Below, piece by piece: positions 43,087-53,050 of a DNA stretch of 64,000 bases; positions within the stretch are counted from its first letter, which is position 1, and each line of letters starts with the position of its first letter. Below the pieces are notes generated by a model. The model worked only from the letters and a program-made list of their open reading frames with translations. It was not told the DNA's origin and did not search any database. Source of the stretch: Modestobacter marinus (GTDB taxonomy: Bacteria > Actinomycetota > Actinomycetes > Mycobacteriales > Geodermatophilaceae); the NCBI RefSeq assembly GCF_011758655.1, contig NZ_JAAMPA010000002.1, forward strand, positions 744,001-808,000. The letters are read 5' to 3'. The translations under genes and the position numbers were made by a program.

Positions 43087-44309
43087 GAGACGCCCACCGC
43101 CGACTTCAGCGCGTCGACGCGGTCCAGGCGCTCCCAGGGCAGCTCGACGTCGGAGCGGCCGAAGTGGCCGTAGGCCGCCGTCGGGGCGTAGATCGGCCGG
43201 AGCAGGTCCAGGTCCCGCACGATCGCGCCGGGCCGCAGGTCGAACACCGACGAGATCGCCTTCTCCAGGACCTCCTCGGGCACCGTGTTGGTGCCGAAGG
43301 TCTCGACGAAGAGGCCGACCGGGTGCGCGGCACCGATCGCGTAGGCGACCTGGACCTCGCACCGGCGGGCCAGCCCGGCGGCGACGACGTTCTTGGCCAC
43401 CCAGCGCATCGCGTAGGCCCCGGACCGGTCGACCTTCGAGGGGTCCTTGCCGGAGAAGGCGCCGCCGCCGTGCCGGGCCATGCCGCCGTAGGTGTCGACG
43501 ATGATCTTGCGGCCGGTGAGCCCGGCGTCGCCCATCGGGCCGCCGATGACGAACTTGCCGGTCGGGTTCACCAGCAGCCGGTAGCCGGTGGTGGGCAGCC
43601 CGAGCTCGCGCAGCGCGGGCTCGACCACGAGCTCCTGCACGTCCGGGGCGAGCAGCGTGTCGATCGAGATGTCCTCGGCGTGCTGGGAGGAGACCACCAC
43701 GGTGTCCACGGCGACCGGGCGGTCGTCCTCGTAGACCACGGTGACCTGCGTCTTGCCGTCCGGGCGCAGGTAGGGCACCGACCCGTCCTTGCGGACGGCC
43801 GACAGCTGCCGGGACAGCCGGTGCGCCAGCGCGATCGGCAGCGGCATCAGCTCGGGCGTCTCGTCGGTCGCGTAGCCGAACATCAGGCCCTGGTCGCCGG
43901 CGCCCTGGCGCTCGATCAGGTCGTCGGCGGCCGCGGCCCGGTGCTCGGCCGCGGTCAGCTCGGCGGTGCGGGCCTCGTAGCCGGTGTCCACGCCCTGGGC
44001 GATGTCCGGGGACTGGGCCCCGATGGAGACGCTGACGCCGCACGAGGCGCCGTCGAAGCCCTTGCGGGAGGAGTCGTAGCCGATGCCCAGGATCGTCTTG
44101 CGCACGATGTCGGCGATGTCGACGTAGCCGGAGGTGGTGACCTCACCGGCGATGTGCACCTGGCCGGTGGTGATGAGGGTCTCGACGGCGACGCGGCTGC
44201 GCGGGTCCTGGGCGAGCATCGCGTCCAGGATCGAGTCGCTGATCTGGTCGGCGATCTTGTCGGGGTGGCCCTCGGTCACCGACTCGGACGTGAAGAGACG
44301 GCGTGGCAC
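43083..44309 (-). CDS. metK: S-adenosylmethionine synthetase
   Basis: Forms S-adenosylmethionine from methionine and ATP. The 408-residue cytoplasmic enzyme shows [20 protein letters not shown] (ATP-binding His in GHPDK, 14-18), [20 protein letters not shown], and the phosphate-binding loop [19 protein letters not shown] 44309 follows GGGAG; the longer frame to 44369 is not conserved. Its TGA stop overlaps the probable CTG start of priA. A 127-base spacer separates it from coaBC; I see no SAM riboswitch in it. Confidence 0.97.
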   Translation of the reverse strand: MPRRLFTSESVTEGHPDKIADQISDSILDAMLAQDPRSRVAVETLITTGQVHIAGEVTTSGYVDIADIVRKTILGIGYDSSRKGFDGASCGVSVSIGAQSPDIAQGVDTGYEARTAELTAAEHRAAAADDLIERQGAGDQGLMFGYATDETPELMPLPIALAHRLSRQLSAVRKDGSVPYLRPDGKTQVTVVYEDDRPVAVDTVVVSSQHAEDISIDTLLAPDVQELVVEPALRELGLPTTGYRLLVNPTGKFVIGGPMGDAGLTGRKIIVDTYGGMARHGGGAFSGKDPSKVDRSGAYAMRWVAKNVVAAGLARRCEVQVAYAIGAAHPVGLFVETFGTNTVPEEVLEKAISSVFDLRPGAIVRDLDLLRPIYAPTAAYGHFGRSDVELPWERLDRVDALKSAVGVS

Positions 44310-44436
44310 TCGGTTCTCCCTGGGGTCGGCTGCCGAGCGCGTTGTTCGCGGTCGGCCGGGCTGCACCACGGCAGTGGTCGGCCCGACGGCTGAGGCTACC
44401 GGCGGGAGCCGACACGCGTTCGGTGAGGCGGTGGCG

Positions 44437-45768
44437 TCACGGCTGCCGGGCGACCCGGTCGGCCACCACGTCCCAGATCGCGGCGGCGACCGCGTCCTTG
44501 CGGCCGGCCGGCACGGCGGTCGCCGACCCGTCGGCGGCCAGCACGGTGACCTCGTTCTCGGTGCGGCCGAAGACCCGGCCGGCGGAGACGTCGTTGACCA
44601 CCAGCAGGTCGACGCCCTTGCGGGCCAGCTTGGCGCGGGCGTGGGTCAGCACGTCGCCCTCGGCGTCGCCGGTCTCCGCGGCGAAGCCCACGACCAGCTG
44701 CCCGGCCGGCCGGGCGGCCACGAGCTCGACCAGGACGTCGGGGTTGCGGACCAGCTCCACCGAGCTGGGCTCGGCCGCCCCGCCCTTCTTCAGCTTGCTG
44801 CCGGCGACCGTGGCGGGCCGGAAGTCGGCGACCGCGGCGGCCATGACGACGACGTCGGCCGGGCGCGCCTCGCCCCGCGCCAAGGGCAGAGCGTCCTGCG
44901 CGGAGCTCTCGGCCGGCTGCCGTCCGGAGGACTCGGACGGCTGCCGTCCGGAGGACTCGGACGACTGCCGTCCGGAGGACTCGGACGACATCGCGAGCCG
45001 GAGCTCCTCGGCGGTCTCCACCCGGACCACCCGCACCCCGAACGGAGCGGGCAGGTCGACGTTGGCCGCGACCAGCACGACCTCGGCGCCGCGGGCCGCG
45101 GCGACCCGGGCGAGCGCCCAGCCCTGCAGCCCGGAGGAGCGGTTGCCCAGGAACCGGACCGGGTCCAGCGGTTCCCGGGTGCCCCCGGCGCTGATCACCA
45201 CCCGGCGGCCGCTCAGGTCGGGGGCCAGTGCACCGGCACCCGCGGACAGCACCAGCTCGGCCAGCGCGGCGACGTCGGCCGGCTCGGGCAGCCGCCCGGG
45301 GCCGGAGTCCGGGCCGGTGAGCCGCCCCACGGCCGGGGGCAGGACGACGGCTCCGCGGCGGCGCAGTGTCGCGACGTTGTCCTGGGTGGCCGGGTGCAGC
45401 CACATCTCGGTGTGCATGGCCGGCACGAAGACGACCGGGCAGTGGGCGGTGAGCAGCGTCGCGGTGAGCAGGTCGTCGGCCCGGCCGGCGGCTGCCCGGG
45501 CCAGCAGGTCGGCGGTGGCCGGGTTCACCAGGACGAGGTCGGCGCGCTGCCCGATCCGCACGTGGGCGACCTCGGGGACGTCGTCCCAGACCTCGGTGGA
45601 CACCGGGTTGCCGCTGAGGGCCTCGAAGGTCGCGGCGCCGACGAAGCGCAGCGCCGACGCGGTGGGGACCACCCGGACGTCGTGGCCGGACTCGGTGAGG
45701 GCGCGCAGCAGCAGTGCGGATTTGTAGGCCGCGACGCCGCCACCCACGCCCAGGACGATCTGTGCCAT
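44437..45768 (-). CDS. coaBC: Bifunctional phosphopantothenoylcysteine decarboxylase/synthetase with repeat insertion
   Basis: Coenzyme A synthesis. The N-terminal FMN-dependent CoaC domain (1-180) carries [17 protein letters not shown] and [17 protein letters not shown]. The CoaB domain begins with [20 protein letters not shown] (192-211) and continues with [14 protein letters not shown] and KLKKGG. Between [10 protein letters not shown] and [10 protein letters not shown] (residues 261-292) lies a serine-rich insertion of four 8-residue units (SSESSGRQ type) not found in the family. It is in frame, and all catalytic motifs are intact, so the enzyme should work. ATG 45768, preceded by GAGG, begins the protein of 443 residues. 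Confidence 0.94.
   Translation of the reverse strand: MAQIVLGVGGGVAAYKSALLLRALTESGHDVRVVPTASALRFVGAATFEALSGNPVSTEVWDDVPEVAHVRIGQRADLVLVNPATADLLARAAAGRADDLLTATLLTAHCPVVFVPAMHTEMWLHPATQDNVATLRRRGAVVLPPAVGRLTGPDSGPGRLPEPADVAALAELVLSAGAGALAPDLSGRRVVISAGGTREPLDPVRFLGNRSSGLQGWALARVAAARGAEVVLVAANVDLPAPFGVRVVRVETAEELRLAMSSESSGRQSSESSGRQPSESSGRQPAESSAQDALPLARGEARPADVVVMAAAVADFRPATVAGSKLKKGGAAEPSSVELVRNPDVLVELVAARPAGQLVVGFAAETGDAEGDVLTHARAKLARKGVDLLVVNDVSAGRVFGRTENEVTVLAADGSATAVPAGRKDAVAAAIWDVVADRVARQP
44891..44986 (-). repeat. 24-bp tandem repeat inside coaBC
   Basis: Three nearly identical 24-bp units (44915-44938, 44939-44962, 44963-44986; one base difference) plus a diverged copy at 44891-44914. 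They encode SSESSGRQ-like octapeptides inside the CoaB domain. High identity points to recent expansion. Confidence 0.93.
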
Positions 45769-45793
45769 CCGTCCATCCTCCCGCAGACACGAC

Positions 45794-45824
45794 GACGCCC
45801 CCGGCACCCGGTGCCAGGGGCGTC
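45794..45824 (-). terminator. Second hairpin in the rpoZ-coaBC spacer
   Basis: Stem 45794-45806 with 45812-45824 (13 bp, one mismatch), loop of 5. It lies between hairpin repeat copy C and the coaBC start, so the rpoZ-coaBC spacer holds two successive hairpins on the minus-strand transcript. Confidence 0.6.
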
Positions 45825-45842
45825 ACCCGTAGGGACTGGAAC

Positions 45843-45901
45843 GGCCCCCTCGCAGGGGCCCGCTGCGAGCGTGCGAGCAGTGGGGGGCGAGGGGGTCCTT
45901 C
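45843..45901 (-). repeat. 3'-end hairpin repeat, copy C
   Basis: Two-tier stem-loop directly after the rpoZ stop (45903, minus strand). Outer stem 45845-45853 with 45887-45895 (9 bp, perfect); inner stem 45859-45866 with 45877-45884 (8 bp, one G-T); loop GAGCGTGCGA. Shares GGGGCCCGC, the loop frame GAGCnnGCGA and the terminal GAAGGACC (minus strand) with copies A and B. Confidence 0.85.
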
Positions 45902-45902
45902 G

Positions 45903-46166
45903 TCAGTTCTCGCCGGCGGTGTGGGCCAGCAGGCCCTCGTTGATCTCGCGGAGCGCGATCGACAGCGGCTTCTCCTGGGGCGCGGTGTCGACCAGCGGGC
46001 CGACGTACTCCAGCAGGCCCTCGGAGAGCTGGCTGTAGTAGGCGTTGATCTGGCGCGCACGCTTGGCGGCGTAGATGACCAACCCGTACTTGCTGGTGGT
46101 CCGCTCGAGCAGCTCGTCGATCGGCGGGTTGGTGATGCCCTCAGGGGCGGGTGCGACTCCGGACAC
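45903..46166 (-). CDS. rpoZ: RNA polymerase omega subunit
   Basis: Small subunit that chaperones the beta-prime subunit of RNA polymerase. The 87-residue protein carries the omega core [21 protein letters not shown] and a C-terminal segment [15 protein letters not shown]; the insert [17 protein letters not shown] is characteristic of actinobacterial omega. Lies between gmk and coaBC as in most actinobacteria. Its stop codon is followed at once by hairpin repeat copy C. Confidence 0.96.
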   Translation of the reverse strand: MSGVAPAPEGITNPPIDELLERTTSKYGLVIYAAKRARQINAYYSQLSEGLLEYVGPLVDTAPQEKPLSIALREINEGLLAHTAGEN

Positions 46167-46249
46167 GGGCGGGCGTGCTCCTCAACTCGGTGTGCGGGCG
46201 GGCGGCGGATGGCTCCGCACGGTCGCCTCGGGTGCGCCCTCGGCCGCGG

Positions 46250-46825
46250 TCAGGGACCGGCGGGCGGAGACGCAGTCAGCAAGCCTACCAACTCGTCCGC
46301 GGCCCTGGCCACGTCGTCGTTCACGACGACCACGTCGAACTCCCCGGAGGCGTCCAGTTCGGCCTGGGCGAGCGCCAGCCGGCGGGACTGCACCTCGGGG
46401 TGCTCGGTGCCCCGGCCGGCCAGCCGGCTGACCAGCTCGGCCCACGACGGCGGGGCCAGGAAGACCAGCTGCGCCTCGGGCGCGCGCTCGCGCACCTGCC
46501 GGGCGCCCTGCAGCTCGATCTCCAGCAGCGCCGGGGCCCCGGAGGCCAGCTGCTCCTGGACCGGCGCGACCGGGGTGCCGTACCGGTTGCCCGCGTACTC
46601 CGCCCACTCGAGCAGGCCGTCGTGCTCGATGAGCCAGTCGAAGTACTCGTTGTCGACGAACCAGTAGTGCTCGCCGTCGACCTCGCCGGGGCGCGGGGTA
46701 CGGGTCGTGACCGACACCGACACCCAGACCTCCGGGTGCCGGCGCCGGACCTCGGCGACGACCGTGCCCTTCCCCACCCCGGAGGGGCCGGAGAGGACCG
46801 TCAGGCGGGCAGGGGTGCGGGCCAC
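46250..46825 (-). CDS. gmk: Guanylate kinase
   Basis: Phosphorylates GMP to GDP. The 191-residue enzyme has the P-loop [11 protein letters not shown] (13-21 core), the GMP-binding segment [21 protein letters not shown] and [14 protein letters not shown], plus [20 protein letters not shown] as the lid. Normal length. GTG/ATG 46825 lies 50 bases after mihF. The partner order mihF-gmk-rpoZ is the standard actinobacterial arrangement and links nucleotide metabolism to the pyr genes upstream. Confidence 0.96.
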   Translation of the reverse strand: MARTPARLTVLSGPSGVGKGTVVAEVRRRHPEVWVSVSVTTRTPRPGEVDGEHYWFVDNEYFDWLIEHDGLLEWAEYAGNRYGTPVAPVQEQLASGAPALLEIELQGARQVRERAPEAQLVFLAPPSWAELVSRLAGRGTEHPEVQSRRLALAQAELDASGEFDVVVVNDDVARAADELVGLLTASPPAGP

Positions 46826-46875
46826 GCTCGGCGTCCTCGGGCTGGGGGTGCGGGTCGGTCGGGACAGGAACGTGC

Positions 46876-47205
46876 TCAGGGCTCGACGACCTCGCCGGAG
46901 AACTCGGCCTCCAGCGCCTTGCGCTGGTTGGCGCCGAGACCACGGACGCGACGGGTCGGGGAGATCTCGAGGCGCTCCATGATCTTGGCGGCACGCGCCT
47001 TGCCGACCCCGGGGAGGGACTCGAGCACCGCGGAGACCCGCATCTTGCCGATGACCTCGTCGGTCTCGCCCTGCTTGAGGACGTCGCCGACCGTCGCACC
47101 CTTGGTCTTCAGCCGCTCACGCAGCTCGGCGCGGGACTTGCGGGCCGCGGCGGCCTTCTCCAGGGCTGCGGCGCGCTGTTCGGGGGACAACTCGGGAAGG
47201 GGCAC
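46876..47205 (-). CDS. mihF: Actinobacterial integration host factor
   Basis: Nucleoid-associated DNA-binding protein (mIHF/sIHF family), 109 residues. The N-terminal helix [27 protein letters not shown] and the helix-two-turn-helix with [20 protein letters not shown] and [15 protein letters not shown] are all present. In mycobacteria and Streptomyces it compacts DNA and influences development. GTG 47205 is the start best matching homologues; a TTG at 47217 would add four residues. A promoter candidate with TAGGTT at 47309-47304 precedes it, in a 291-base gap behind pyrF. Confidence 0.93.
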   Translation of the reverse strand: MPLPELSPEQRAAALEKAAAARKSRAELRERLKTKGATVGDVLKQGETDEVIGKMRVSAVLESLPGVGKARAAKIMERLEISPTRRVRGLGANQRKALEAEFSGEVVEP

Positions 47206-47303
47206 GGAGCAACCCAATCGTGTTCGTGCCGGCGCTGCGGCCGGCGGTGTCGTTCGGTGTGGAGTGTGCCTGGACGGCGGCCCTCGGTGGGAGCCTGGCC
47301 GCC

Positions 47304-47342
47304 AACCTAGTCACCCTGAACCCGCTGGTCACCCTGGGCCCC
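47304..47342 (-). promoter_or_regulatory. Candidate mihF promoter with BldD-like half sites
   Basis: On the minus strand, GTGACC (47333-47328), 18 bases, then TAGGTT (47309-47304) is a plausible promoter about 100 bases ahead of mihF. The same stretch holds two GTCACCCTG copies (plus strand 47310-47318 and 47328-47336); the second matches eight of ten conserved bases of the BldD box. The rest of the 47206-47496 gap shows a 10-bp palindrome CGCTGCAGCG and no gene. Confidence 0.4.
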
Positions 47343-47496
47343 GTGTCATCCGCGCTGCAGCGGTGTGCTGTGCGGACACACGACCGGACTGCACGGGGCC
47401 GTAATCAGTCCGTCACTGCTGGTCAGCGCGCCGCCGGTCCCCCGGAGGCCGCCTCGCCGGCACCGGACCACCGGGGGCGGGCAGCGGCCGCGCGGC

Positions 47497-48375
47497 TCAG
47501 GCGGTGAGCTCCGCCGTCCAGCGGTCGGCGGCGGCCCGCAGGGCGGCGGCGTCCGGCCCGGCCTGCAGCACGTCGCGGGAGACGGTCGGGACGACGGCGC
47601 GCCCGGTCCCGAACAGCCGGCGCAGGTCGGCGGCCGACCCGCCCTGGGCGCCCAGGCCCGGGGCGAGCACCGGCCCGCCGAGCCCGTCGAGGTCGACGTC
47701 CAGGTCGGGCAGGGTGGCGCCCACGACGACGCCGAAGGAACCCGTGGTCGGCCCCCACCGGCCCGCCACGTCGCGCACCGCGGCGATGTCGGGCAGCGGG
47801 TCGCCCACCACCCACCCCGGGGTGTTCCAGCCGCGCACGGTGTCCACGACGACCTGGGCGGCGGTCCGCTCCCCCACCAGCGCGTGCTGCAGGGTGCCGG
47901 CGTCCGGGTTGGAGGTGCGGGCCAGCACGAACAGCCCGCCGCCGTGCAGCCGGGCGGTGTCCACGGCCGGCTGCAGCGAGCCCGGGCCCAGGAACGGGCT
48001 GACCGTCAGTGCGTCGACGGCGAGCGGGTGCTCGGGGCGCAGGTAGTCGGCGTAGGCGTCCATCGTGGAGCCGATGTCGCCGCGCTTGGCGTCCAGCAGC
48101 ACCAGCGCCCCGGCCGCCCGCGCCCGGGCCACGGCGTCCTCGAGCACGGCCAGCCCGCGGGAGCCGTGCCGCTCGTAGAAGGCCAGCTGGGGCTTGAGCA
48201 CCGCGACGTGCCCGGCCAGCGCGTCGACGACGGCGTCGGTGAACCGGGCCAGCCCGTCGGGGCTGTCGGGCAGTCCCCAGCGCTCCAGCAGCGGCAGGTG
48301 CGGGTCGATGCCCACGCACAGCGGGCCGCGCGCTGCGACGGCGTCGGCCAGCCGCTCCCCGAAGGTGCCGTTCAC
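47497..48375 (-). CDS. pyrF: Orotidine 5'-phosphate decarboxylase
   Basis: Last enzyme of UMP synthesis. The 292-residue protein belongs to the long type-2 subfamily usual in actinobacteria. The catalytic Asp/Lys/Asp network is visible as LLDAKRGDIGSTMDAYADYL (Lys97, Asp100), with VGIDPHLPLLERWGL at the start and APGLGAQGG closing the phosphate site. GTG 48375 overlaps the pyrD stop by 4 bp. Last gene of the coupled pyr chain before the mihF gap. Confidence 0.95.
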   Translation of the reverse strand: MNGTFGERLADAVAARGPLCVGIDPHLPLLERWGLPDSPDGLARFTDAVVDALAGHVAVLKPQLAFYERHGSRGLAVLEDAVARARAAGALVLLDAKRGDIGSTMDAYADYLRPEHPLAVDALTVSPFLGPGSLQPAVDTARLHGGGLFVLARTSNPDAGTLQHALVGERTAAQVVVDTVRGWNTPGWVVGDPLPDIAAVRDVAGRWGPTTGSFGVVVGATLPDLDVDLDGLGGPVLAPGLGAQGGSAADLRRLFGTGRAVVPTVSRDVLQAGPDAAALRAAADRWTAELTA

Positions 48376-49739
48376 GCCGGCACCCCGGCGAGCTCCTCGA
48401 CGCAGGCGCGGGCGAGGAAGGGGTCGGCGAAGGCCCCGGTGGCGGTCTGCACACCGGCCGCGCCGAGCTCCAGCAGCGCCGCGCAGCTCGCCGGGTCGGT
48501 CACCCCGCCCATCGCCAGGACGTCGAAGTCGAAGCCACCGGCGGCGCGGAGGTCCAGCAGCCGGGCGGTGAAGTCCAGGGCGAGGTCGCGCACCGCGACG
48601 CCGGAGACCCCGGCCAGCGGCCGTCCCGGGAAGGTGGGCCGGCCGTCGGCGCGCTGCACCGCGCACTGCACCGTGTTGATCGCGGCGACCCCGTCCAGGT
48701 GCGGCGCGATCCGGGGCAGCAGGCCGGCCAGGGCGGGCCCGTCCAGCCAGGAGAGCTTGGCGACCAGCCCGGTGCTGCTGGACAGCGCGCGCCGGGTGGT
48801 CTCGACGATCGCCGTGGTCAGCTCGGCGTCCAGGCAGATCGGCGGGCGCACCCCGCCCCGGGCGGCGTCGAGGGCGTTGGGGCAGGACAGGTTCAGCTCC
48901 ACCACCGGGGCGCCGGCGGCCTCGGCCAGCCGGGCGGTCCGGGCGAAGTCCTCGGCGATCGCCTGCAGCTGTGGCGGGCCCTCGCCGTGGTCCTCCCCCA
49001 GCACGCTGACCAGCAGCAGTTGGTCGTCGGCCAGGCAGCGGACGGCGGCGGCGACGTCCTCGGTCCAGACCGCCGGGTCCGGCGACGGCACCCCGAAGGA
49101 GTTCGTCGAGGTCACCGCCGGGTCGCCGGGCGGCACCCAGTCCGACGGCTCCGCGGTGACCACCGGCGGCGGGCCGCCGACCGCGAAGGGCTCGCGGGCC
49201 GCCGGGACGAACGCCCAGTTGGGGAACGGGTTGGCCGGGTGCGCGTGGCTGCGGACGGTCTTGTAGGTGAGCAGGTTGAAGCCGTTCCCGGCCAGGTACT
49301 GCACCCAGGCGGCGGTGCCGGTCAGCGGGCAGGCCGGGACGCCGATCGGGAAACCGGTCCGCCGGCCGAGCACCGACCAGCTGCCGGCGGCCCGGGGGCG
49401 GACCGGCAGCCGCGGCCCCGGCGGCCCGACGCGCGCGGCGGCGACGTCGTCGGTGAGGGCGTAGGCCGGGAAGCGCACCCCCGAGCGGGCCAGCAGCCGG
49501 TGCATCCCGGTGGTGGCCAGCAGCCGGACCAGCGCGGGCAGGTCACCGGCGTCCAGCCCGTCCCGGTCCAGGTCGATGGTGAGCTCGGTGAGCCAGCGAG
49601 GCTCGGGGGCGGGGGCGCCGTCCAGCCGGGCGACGGCGGCGGCGTGCAGGCCCCGGAGCACCGGACCGGTCAGGCCCGCCGCCCGCAGCTCACGGCCGAG
49701 TTCGGCCACCGCCGGGTCGGCTCCCCCGCCCCCGGTCAC
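48372..49739 (-). CDS. pyrD: Dihydroorotate dehydrogenase-like protein, Cys-type active site
   Basis: FMN-dependent oxidation of dihydroorotate to orotate, inferred from its place between carB and pyrF. Unusually long at 455 residues: an N-terminal part of about 120 residues precedes the FMN barrel. The active-site loop is ELNLSCPNA with Cys286, as in class 1 enzymes, whereas mycobacterial and Streptomyces PyrD are class 2 with Ser. [14 protein letters not shown] is the substrate-side loop, and [11 protein letters not shown] the FMN phosphate site. GTG 49739 overlaps the carB stop (GTGA). Electron acceptor unknown: no pyrK is adjacent. Confidence 0.85.
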   Translation of the reverse strand: MTGGGGADPAVAELGRELRAAGLTGPVLRGLHAAAVARLDGAPAPEPRWLTELTIDLDRDGLDAGDLPALVRLLATTGMHRLLARSGVRFPAYALTDDVAAARVGPPGPRLPVRPRAAGSWSVLGRRTGFPIGVPACPLTGTAAWVQYLAGNGFNLLTYKTVRSHAHPANPFPNWAFVPAAREPFAVGGPPPVVTAEPSDWVPPGDPAVTSTNSFGVPSPDPAVWTEDVAAAVRCLADDQLLLVSVLGEDHGEGPPQLQAIAEDFARTARLAEAAGAPVVELNLSCPNALDAARGGVRPPICLDAELTTAIVETTRRALSSSTGLVAKLSWLDGPALAGLLPRIAPHLDGVAAINTVQCAVQRADGRPTFPGRPLAGVSGVAVRDLALDFTARLLDLRAAGGFDFDVLAMGGVTDPASCAALLELGAAGVQTATGAFADPFLARACVEELAGVPA

Positions 49740-52700
49740 GCCGTGGTCCCGGCCGCCGCCTGGGCGGCGACCAGCGACTCGTGCAGGTCCTGCAGGCTGC
49801 GCACCCCGATGTCGCCCCGGCGCAGCGACTCGACGCCCTGCACGGTGGCCGCCATGCCCTGCACGGTGGTGATGCACGGGATGCCGGCGCTGACCGCAGC
49901 GGCCCGGATCTCGTACCCGTCCAGCCGCGGGCCGCTGTTGCCCGGCGTGCCGAACGGGGTGTTGACCACCAGGTCGATCTCGCCGGCCAGGATCCGCTCG
50001 ACGATGTTGCCCGGGCCCTGGGAGAACTTCCCGACCACCTCGCAGGAGACCCCGTTGCGGCGGAGCACCTGGGCGGTGCCGACGGTGGCCAGCACCCGGA
50101 AGCCCAGGTCGGCCAGCCGCTTCACCGGGAAGACCGCCGAGCGCTTGTCCCGGTTGGCCAGCGACACGAACACCGTGCCGCCGGTCGGCAGGTCGCCGTA
50201 GGCGGCGGCCTGGGACTTGGCGAACGCGGTGCCGAACTCCGCGTCGATGCCCATCACCTCGCCGGTCGACTTCATCTCCGGCCCCAGCACGGTGTCCACC
50301 CCGTGGCCCTCGATGGTGCGGAACCGGTGGAACGGCAGCACCGCCTCCTTCACCGCGATCGGGCCGTCGACCGGCAGGTCGGTGCCGTCCCCGGTGGCCG
50401 GCAGCACGCCCTCGGTGCGCAGCTGGGCGATCGTCTGGCCGACCGCGATCCGGGCCGCGGCCTTGGCCAGCTGCACCGCGGTCACCTTCGACACGAACGG
50501 CACCGTGCGGCTCGCGCGCGGGTTGGCCTCCAGCACGTAGAGGACGTCGTCCTTCAGCGCGTACTGCACGTTCATCAGCCCGCGCACGCCGATCCGGGCC
50601 GCCAGCGCCTCGGTGGCCCGCCGGATGGTCAGCAGGTCCTCACCGCCCAGGGTGATCGGCGGCAGCGCGCACGCCGAGTCGCCCGAGTGGATCCCGGCCT
50701 CCTCGATGTGCTCCATGACCCCGCCCAGGTACAGGTCGGTGCCGTCGTAGAGGGCGTCGACGTCGATCTCCACGGCGTCCTCGAGGAACCGGTCGACCAG
50801 CACCGGGTGGTCGGCGCTCACGTCGGTGGCCTTGGTGATGTAGGCCTGGAGCATGGCGTCCTCGTAGACGATCTCCATGCCCCGCCCGCCGAGCACGTAG
50901 GAGGGCCGTACCAGCACCGGGTAGCCGATGGAGGCGGCGATCGCCACGGCCTCGGCCGACGTCGTCGCCATGCCGTGCTTGGGCGCGAGCAGGCCGGTGT
51001 CGGAGAGCACCCGGGAGAACGCCCCGCGGTCCTCGGCGGCGTCGATCGCCTCCGGCGACGTGCCCAGCACCGGGACGCCGGCGTCCTTGAGCCGCTGCGC
51101 CAGACCCAGCGGGGTCTGCCCGCCCAGCGTGCAGATGACCCCGGCGACCGGGCCGGCGGCGCGCTCGGCCTCCACGACCTCCAGCACGTCCTCGAAGGTG
51201 AGCGGCTCGAAGTACAGCCGGTCGGCGGTGTCGTAGTCGGTGGAGACGGTCTCCGGGTTGCAGTTGACCATCACCGCCTCGTAGCCGGCGTCCTGCAGGG
51301 CCATCACCGCGTGCACGCAGGAGTAGTCGAACTCCACGCCCTGCCCGATCCGGTTCGGCCCCGATCCGAGGATCAGCACCGCCGGGCGCTCCCGCGGCTC
51401 CACCTCTGTCTCGGAGTCGTAGGAGGAGTAGTGGTACGGCGTGCGGGCGGCGAACTCGGCGGCGCAGGTGTCCACGGTCTTGTAGACCGGCCGGATCCCC
51501 AGCCGCCAGCGCAGCGTGCGGACGCCGTCCTCCCCCGCCAGCTCCGGCCGCAGCGCGGCGACCTGGCGGTCGGACAGGCCGTGCCGCTTGGCCCGGCGCA
51601 GCAGCTCCGGAGTCAGCGACGGCGCCTCCCGCAGCTCGGTGCCGATCTCGGTGACCATCGCGATCTGGTCGACGAACCAGGTGTCGAAGCCGCTGGCCTC
51701 CGCGACCTGCTCGACGGTGGCGCCGGCGGCCAGCGCCCGCTGCGCGGTGTAGAGCCGGCCGTCGACCGGGGTGCGCAGCTTCTCCACCAGGGCGGCGGCG
51801 TCGGCGGGCTCGGCGGTGTCGGTCCAGAACCCGGCGGCGGCGGTCTCGGTGGAGCGCATCGCCTTGCCGAGGGCCTCGGTGAAGTTGCGGCCCATCGCCA
51901 TGACCTCGCCGACGCTCTTCATCGTCGTGGTCAGTCGCGGGTCCGCGCCGGGGAACTTCTCGAACGCGAACCGCGGGATCTTCACCACGACGTAGTCCAG
52001 CGACGGCTCGAACGACGCCGGGGTGACCCCGGTGATGTCGTTCGTGATCTCGTCGAGGGTGTAGCCGATGGCCAGCTTCGCGGCGATCTTGGCGATCGGG
52101 AAGCCGGTGGCCTTCGACGCCAGCGCCGAGGACCGGGACACCCGCGGGTTCATCTCGATGACCACGAGCCGACCCGTCTCCGGGTGGACGGCGAACTGGA
52201 TGTTGCAGCCGCCGGTGTCCACGCCGACCTCGCGCAGCACCGCGATGCCGACGTCGCGCATCTGCTGGTACTCGCGGTCGGTGAGCGTCATCGCCGGGGC
52301 GACGGTCACCGAGTCACCGGTGTGCACGCCCATCGCGTCGATGTTCTCGATCGAGCAGATCACGACGACGTTGTCGCTGCGGTCGCGCATCAGCTCGAGC
52401 TCGAACTCCTTCCAGCCGAGCACCGACTCCTCGATCAGCACGGTGTGCACCGGGGAGTCGGCCAGCCCGTGGCCGGCCATCCGGCGCAGCATCGGCTCGT
52501 CGGTGGCGATCCCCGAGCCCAGCCCGCCCATGGTGAAGCTGGGCCGGATGACCACCGGGTAGCCGACCTCGGCGGCGGTGGCCAGCGCCTCGTCCACGGT
52601 CGAGCAGACCGTGGAGCGCGGGGCGTCGGCGCCGATGGAGCGCACGATGTCCTTGAACTTCTGCCGGTCCTCGCCGCGGTTGATCGCGTCGACGTCGGCA

Positions 52701-53050
52701 CCGATCAGCTGGACGCCGTACTTCTCCAGCACGCCGTTCTCGTACAGCCCGATGGCGAGGTTCAGCGCCGTCTGGCCGCCCAGGGTGGCCAGCAGCGCGT
52801 CCGGCCGCTCGGCGGCGATGACCCGCTCGACGAACTCCGGGGTCAGCGGCTCCACGTAGGTGGCGTCGGCGACCTCCGGGTCGGTCATGATCGTGGCCGG
52901 GTTGCTGTTGACCAGGCTGACCCGCAGGCCCTCGCTCTTGAGCACCCGGCAGGCCTGGGTGCCCGAGTAGTCGAACTCGCTGGCCTGGCCGATGACGATC
53001 GGCCCCGAGCCGATCACCAGCACGTGCTGCAGATCTGTCCGCTTGGGCAT
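49736..53050 (-). CDS. carB: Carbamoyl-phosphate synthase, large subunit
   Basis: ATP-dependent synthesis of carbamoyl phosphate from bicarbonate and glutamine-derived ammonia. The 1104-residue protein has two homologous ATP-grasp halves: [20 protein letters not shown] begins the first and [20 protein letters not shown] the second. [20 protein letters not shown] and [16 protein letters not shown] are the metal-site segments. The C-terminal allosteric MGS-like domain ([19 protein letters not shown]) precedes the end. ATG 53050 shares one base with the carA stop (TGATG); the stop overlaps pyrD. The tail [18 protein letters not shown] is slightly longer than usual. Confidence 0.97.
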   Translation of the reverse strand: MPKRTDLQHVLVIGSGPIVIGQASEFDYSGTQACRVLKSEGLRVSLVNSNPATIMTDPEVADATYVEPLTPEFVERVIAAERPDALLATLGGQTALNLAIGLYENGVLEKYGVQLIGADVDAINRGEDRQKFKDIVRSIGADAPRSTVCSTVDEALATAAEVGYPVVIRPSFTMGGLGSGIATDEPMLRRMAGHGLADSPVHTVLIEESVLGWKEFELELMRDRSDNVVVICSIENIDAMGVHTGDSVTVAPAMTLTDREYQQMRDVGIAVLREVGVDTGGCNIQFAVHPETGRLVVIEMNPRVSRSSALASKATGFPIAKIAAKLAIGYTLDEITNDITGVTPASFEPSLDYVVVKIPRFAFEKFPGADPRLTTTMKSVGEVMAMGRNFTEALGKAMRSTETAAAGFWTDTAEPADAAALVEKLRTPVDGRLYTAQRALAAGATVEQVAEASGFDTWFVDQIAMVTEIGTELREAPSLTPELLRRAKRHGLSDRQVAALRPELAGEDGVRTLRWRLGIRPVYKTVDTCAAEFAARTPYHYSSYDSETEVEPRERPAVLILGSGPNRIGQGVEFDYSCVHAVMALQDAGYEAVMVNCNPETVSTDYDTADRLYFEPLTFEDVLEVVEAERAAGPVAGVICTLGGQTPLGLAQRLKDAGVPVLGTSPEAIDAAEDRGAFSRVLSDTGLLAPKHGMATTSAEAVAIAASIGYPVLVRPSYVLGGRGMEIVYEDAMLQAYITKATDVSADHPVLVDRFLEDAVEIDVDALYDGTDLYLGGVMEHIEEAGIHSGDSACALPPITLGGEDLLTIRRATEALAARIGVRGLMNVQYALKDDVLYVLEANPRASRTVPFVSKVTAVQLAKAAARIAVGQTIAQLRTEGVLPATGDGTDLPVDGPIAVKEAVLPFHRFRTIEGHGVDTVLGPEMKSTGEVMGIDAEFGTAFAKSQAAAYGDLPTGGTVFVSLANRDKRSAVFPVKRLADLGFRVLATVGTAQVLRRNGVSCEVVGKFSQGPGNIVERILAGEIDLVVNTPFGTPGNSGPRLDGYEIRAAAVSAGIPCITTVQGMAATVQGVESLRRGDIGVRSLQDLHESLVAAQAAAGTTA

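Noticed and set aside
44310-44436. SAM riboswitch ahead of metK
   Set aside because: The 127-base spacer has only a small ACCAC/GTGGT hairpin and no SAM-I, SAM-II or SAM-IV core pattern.
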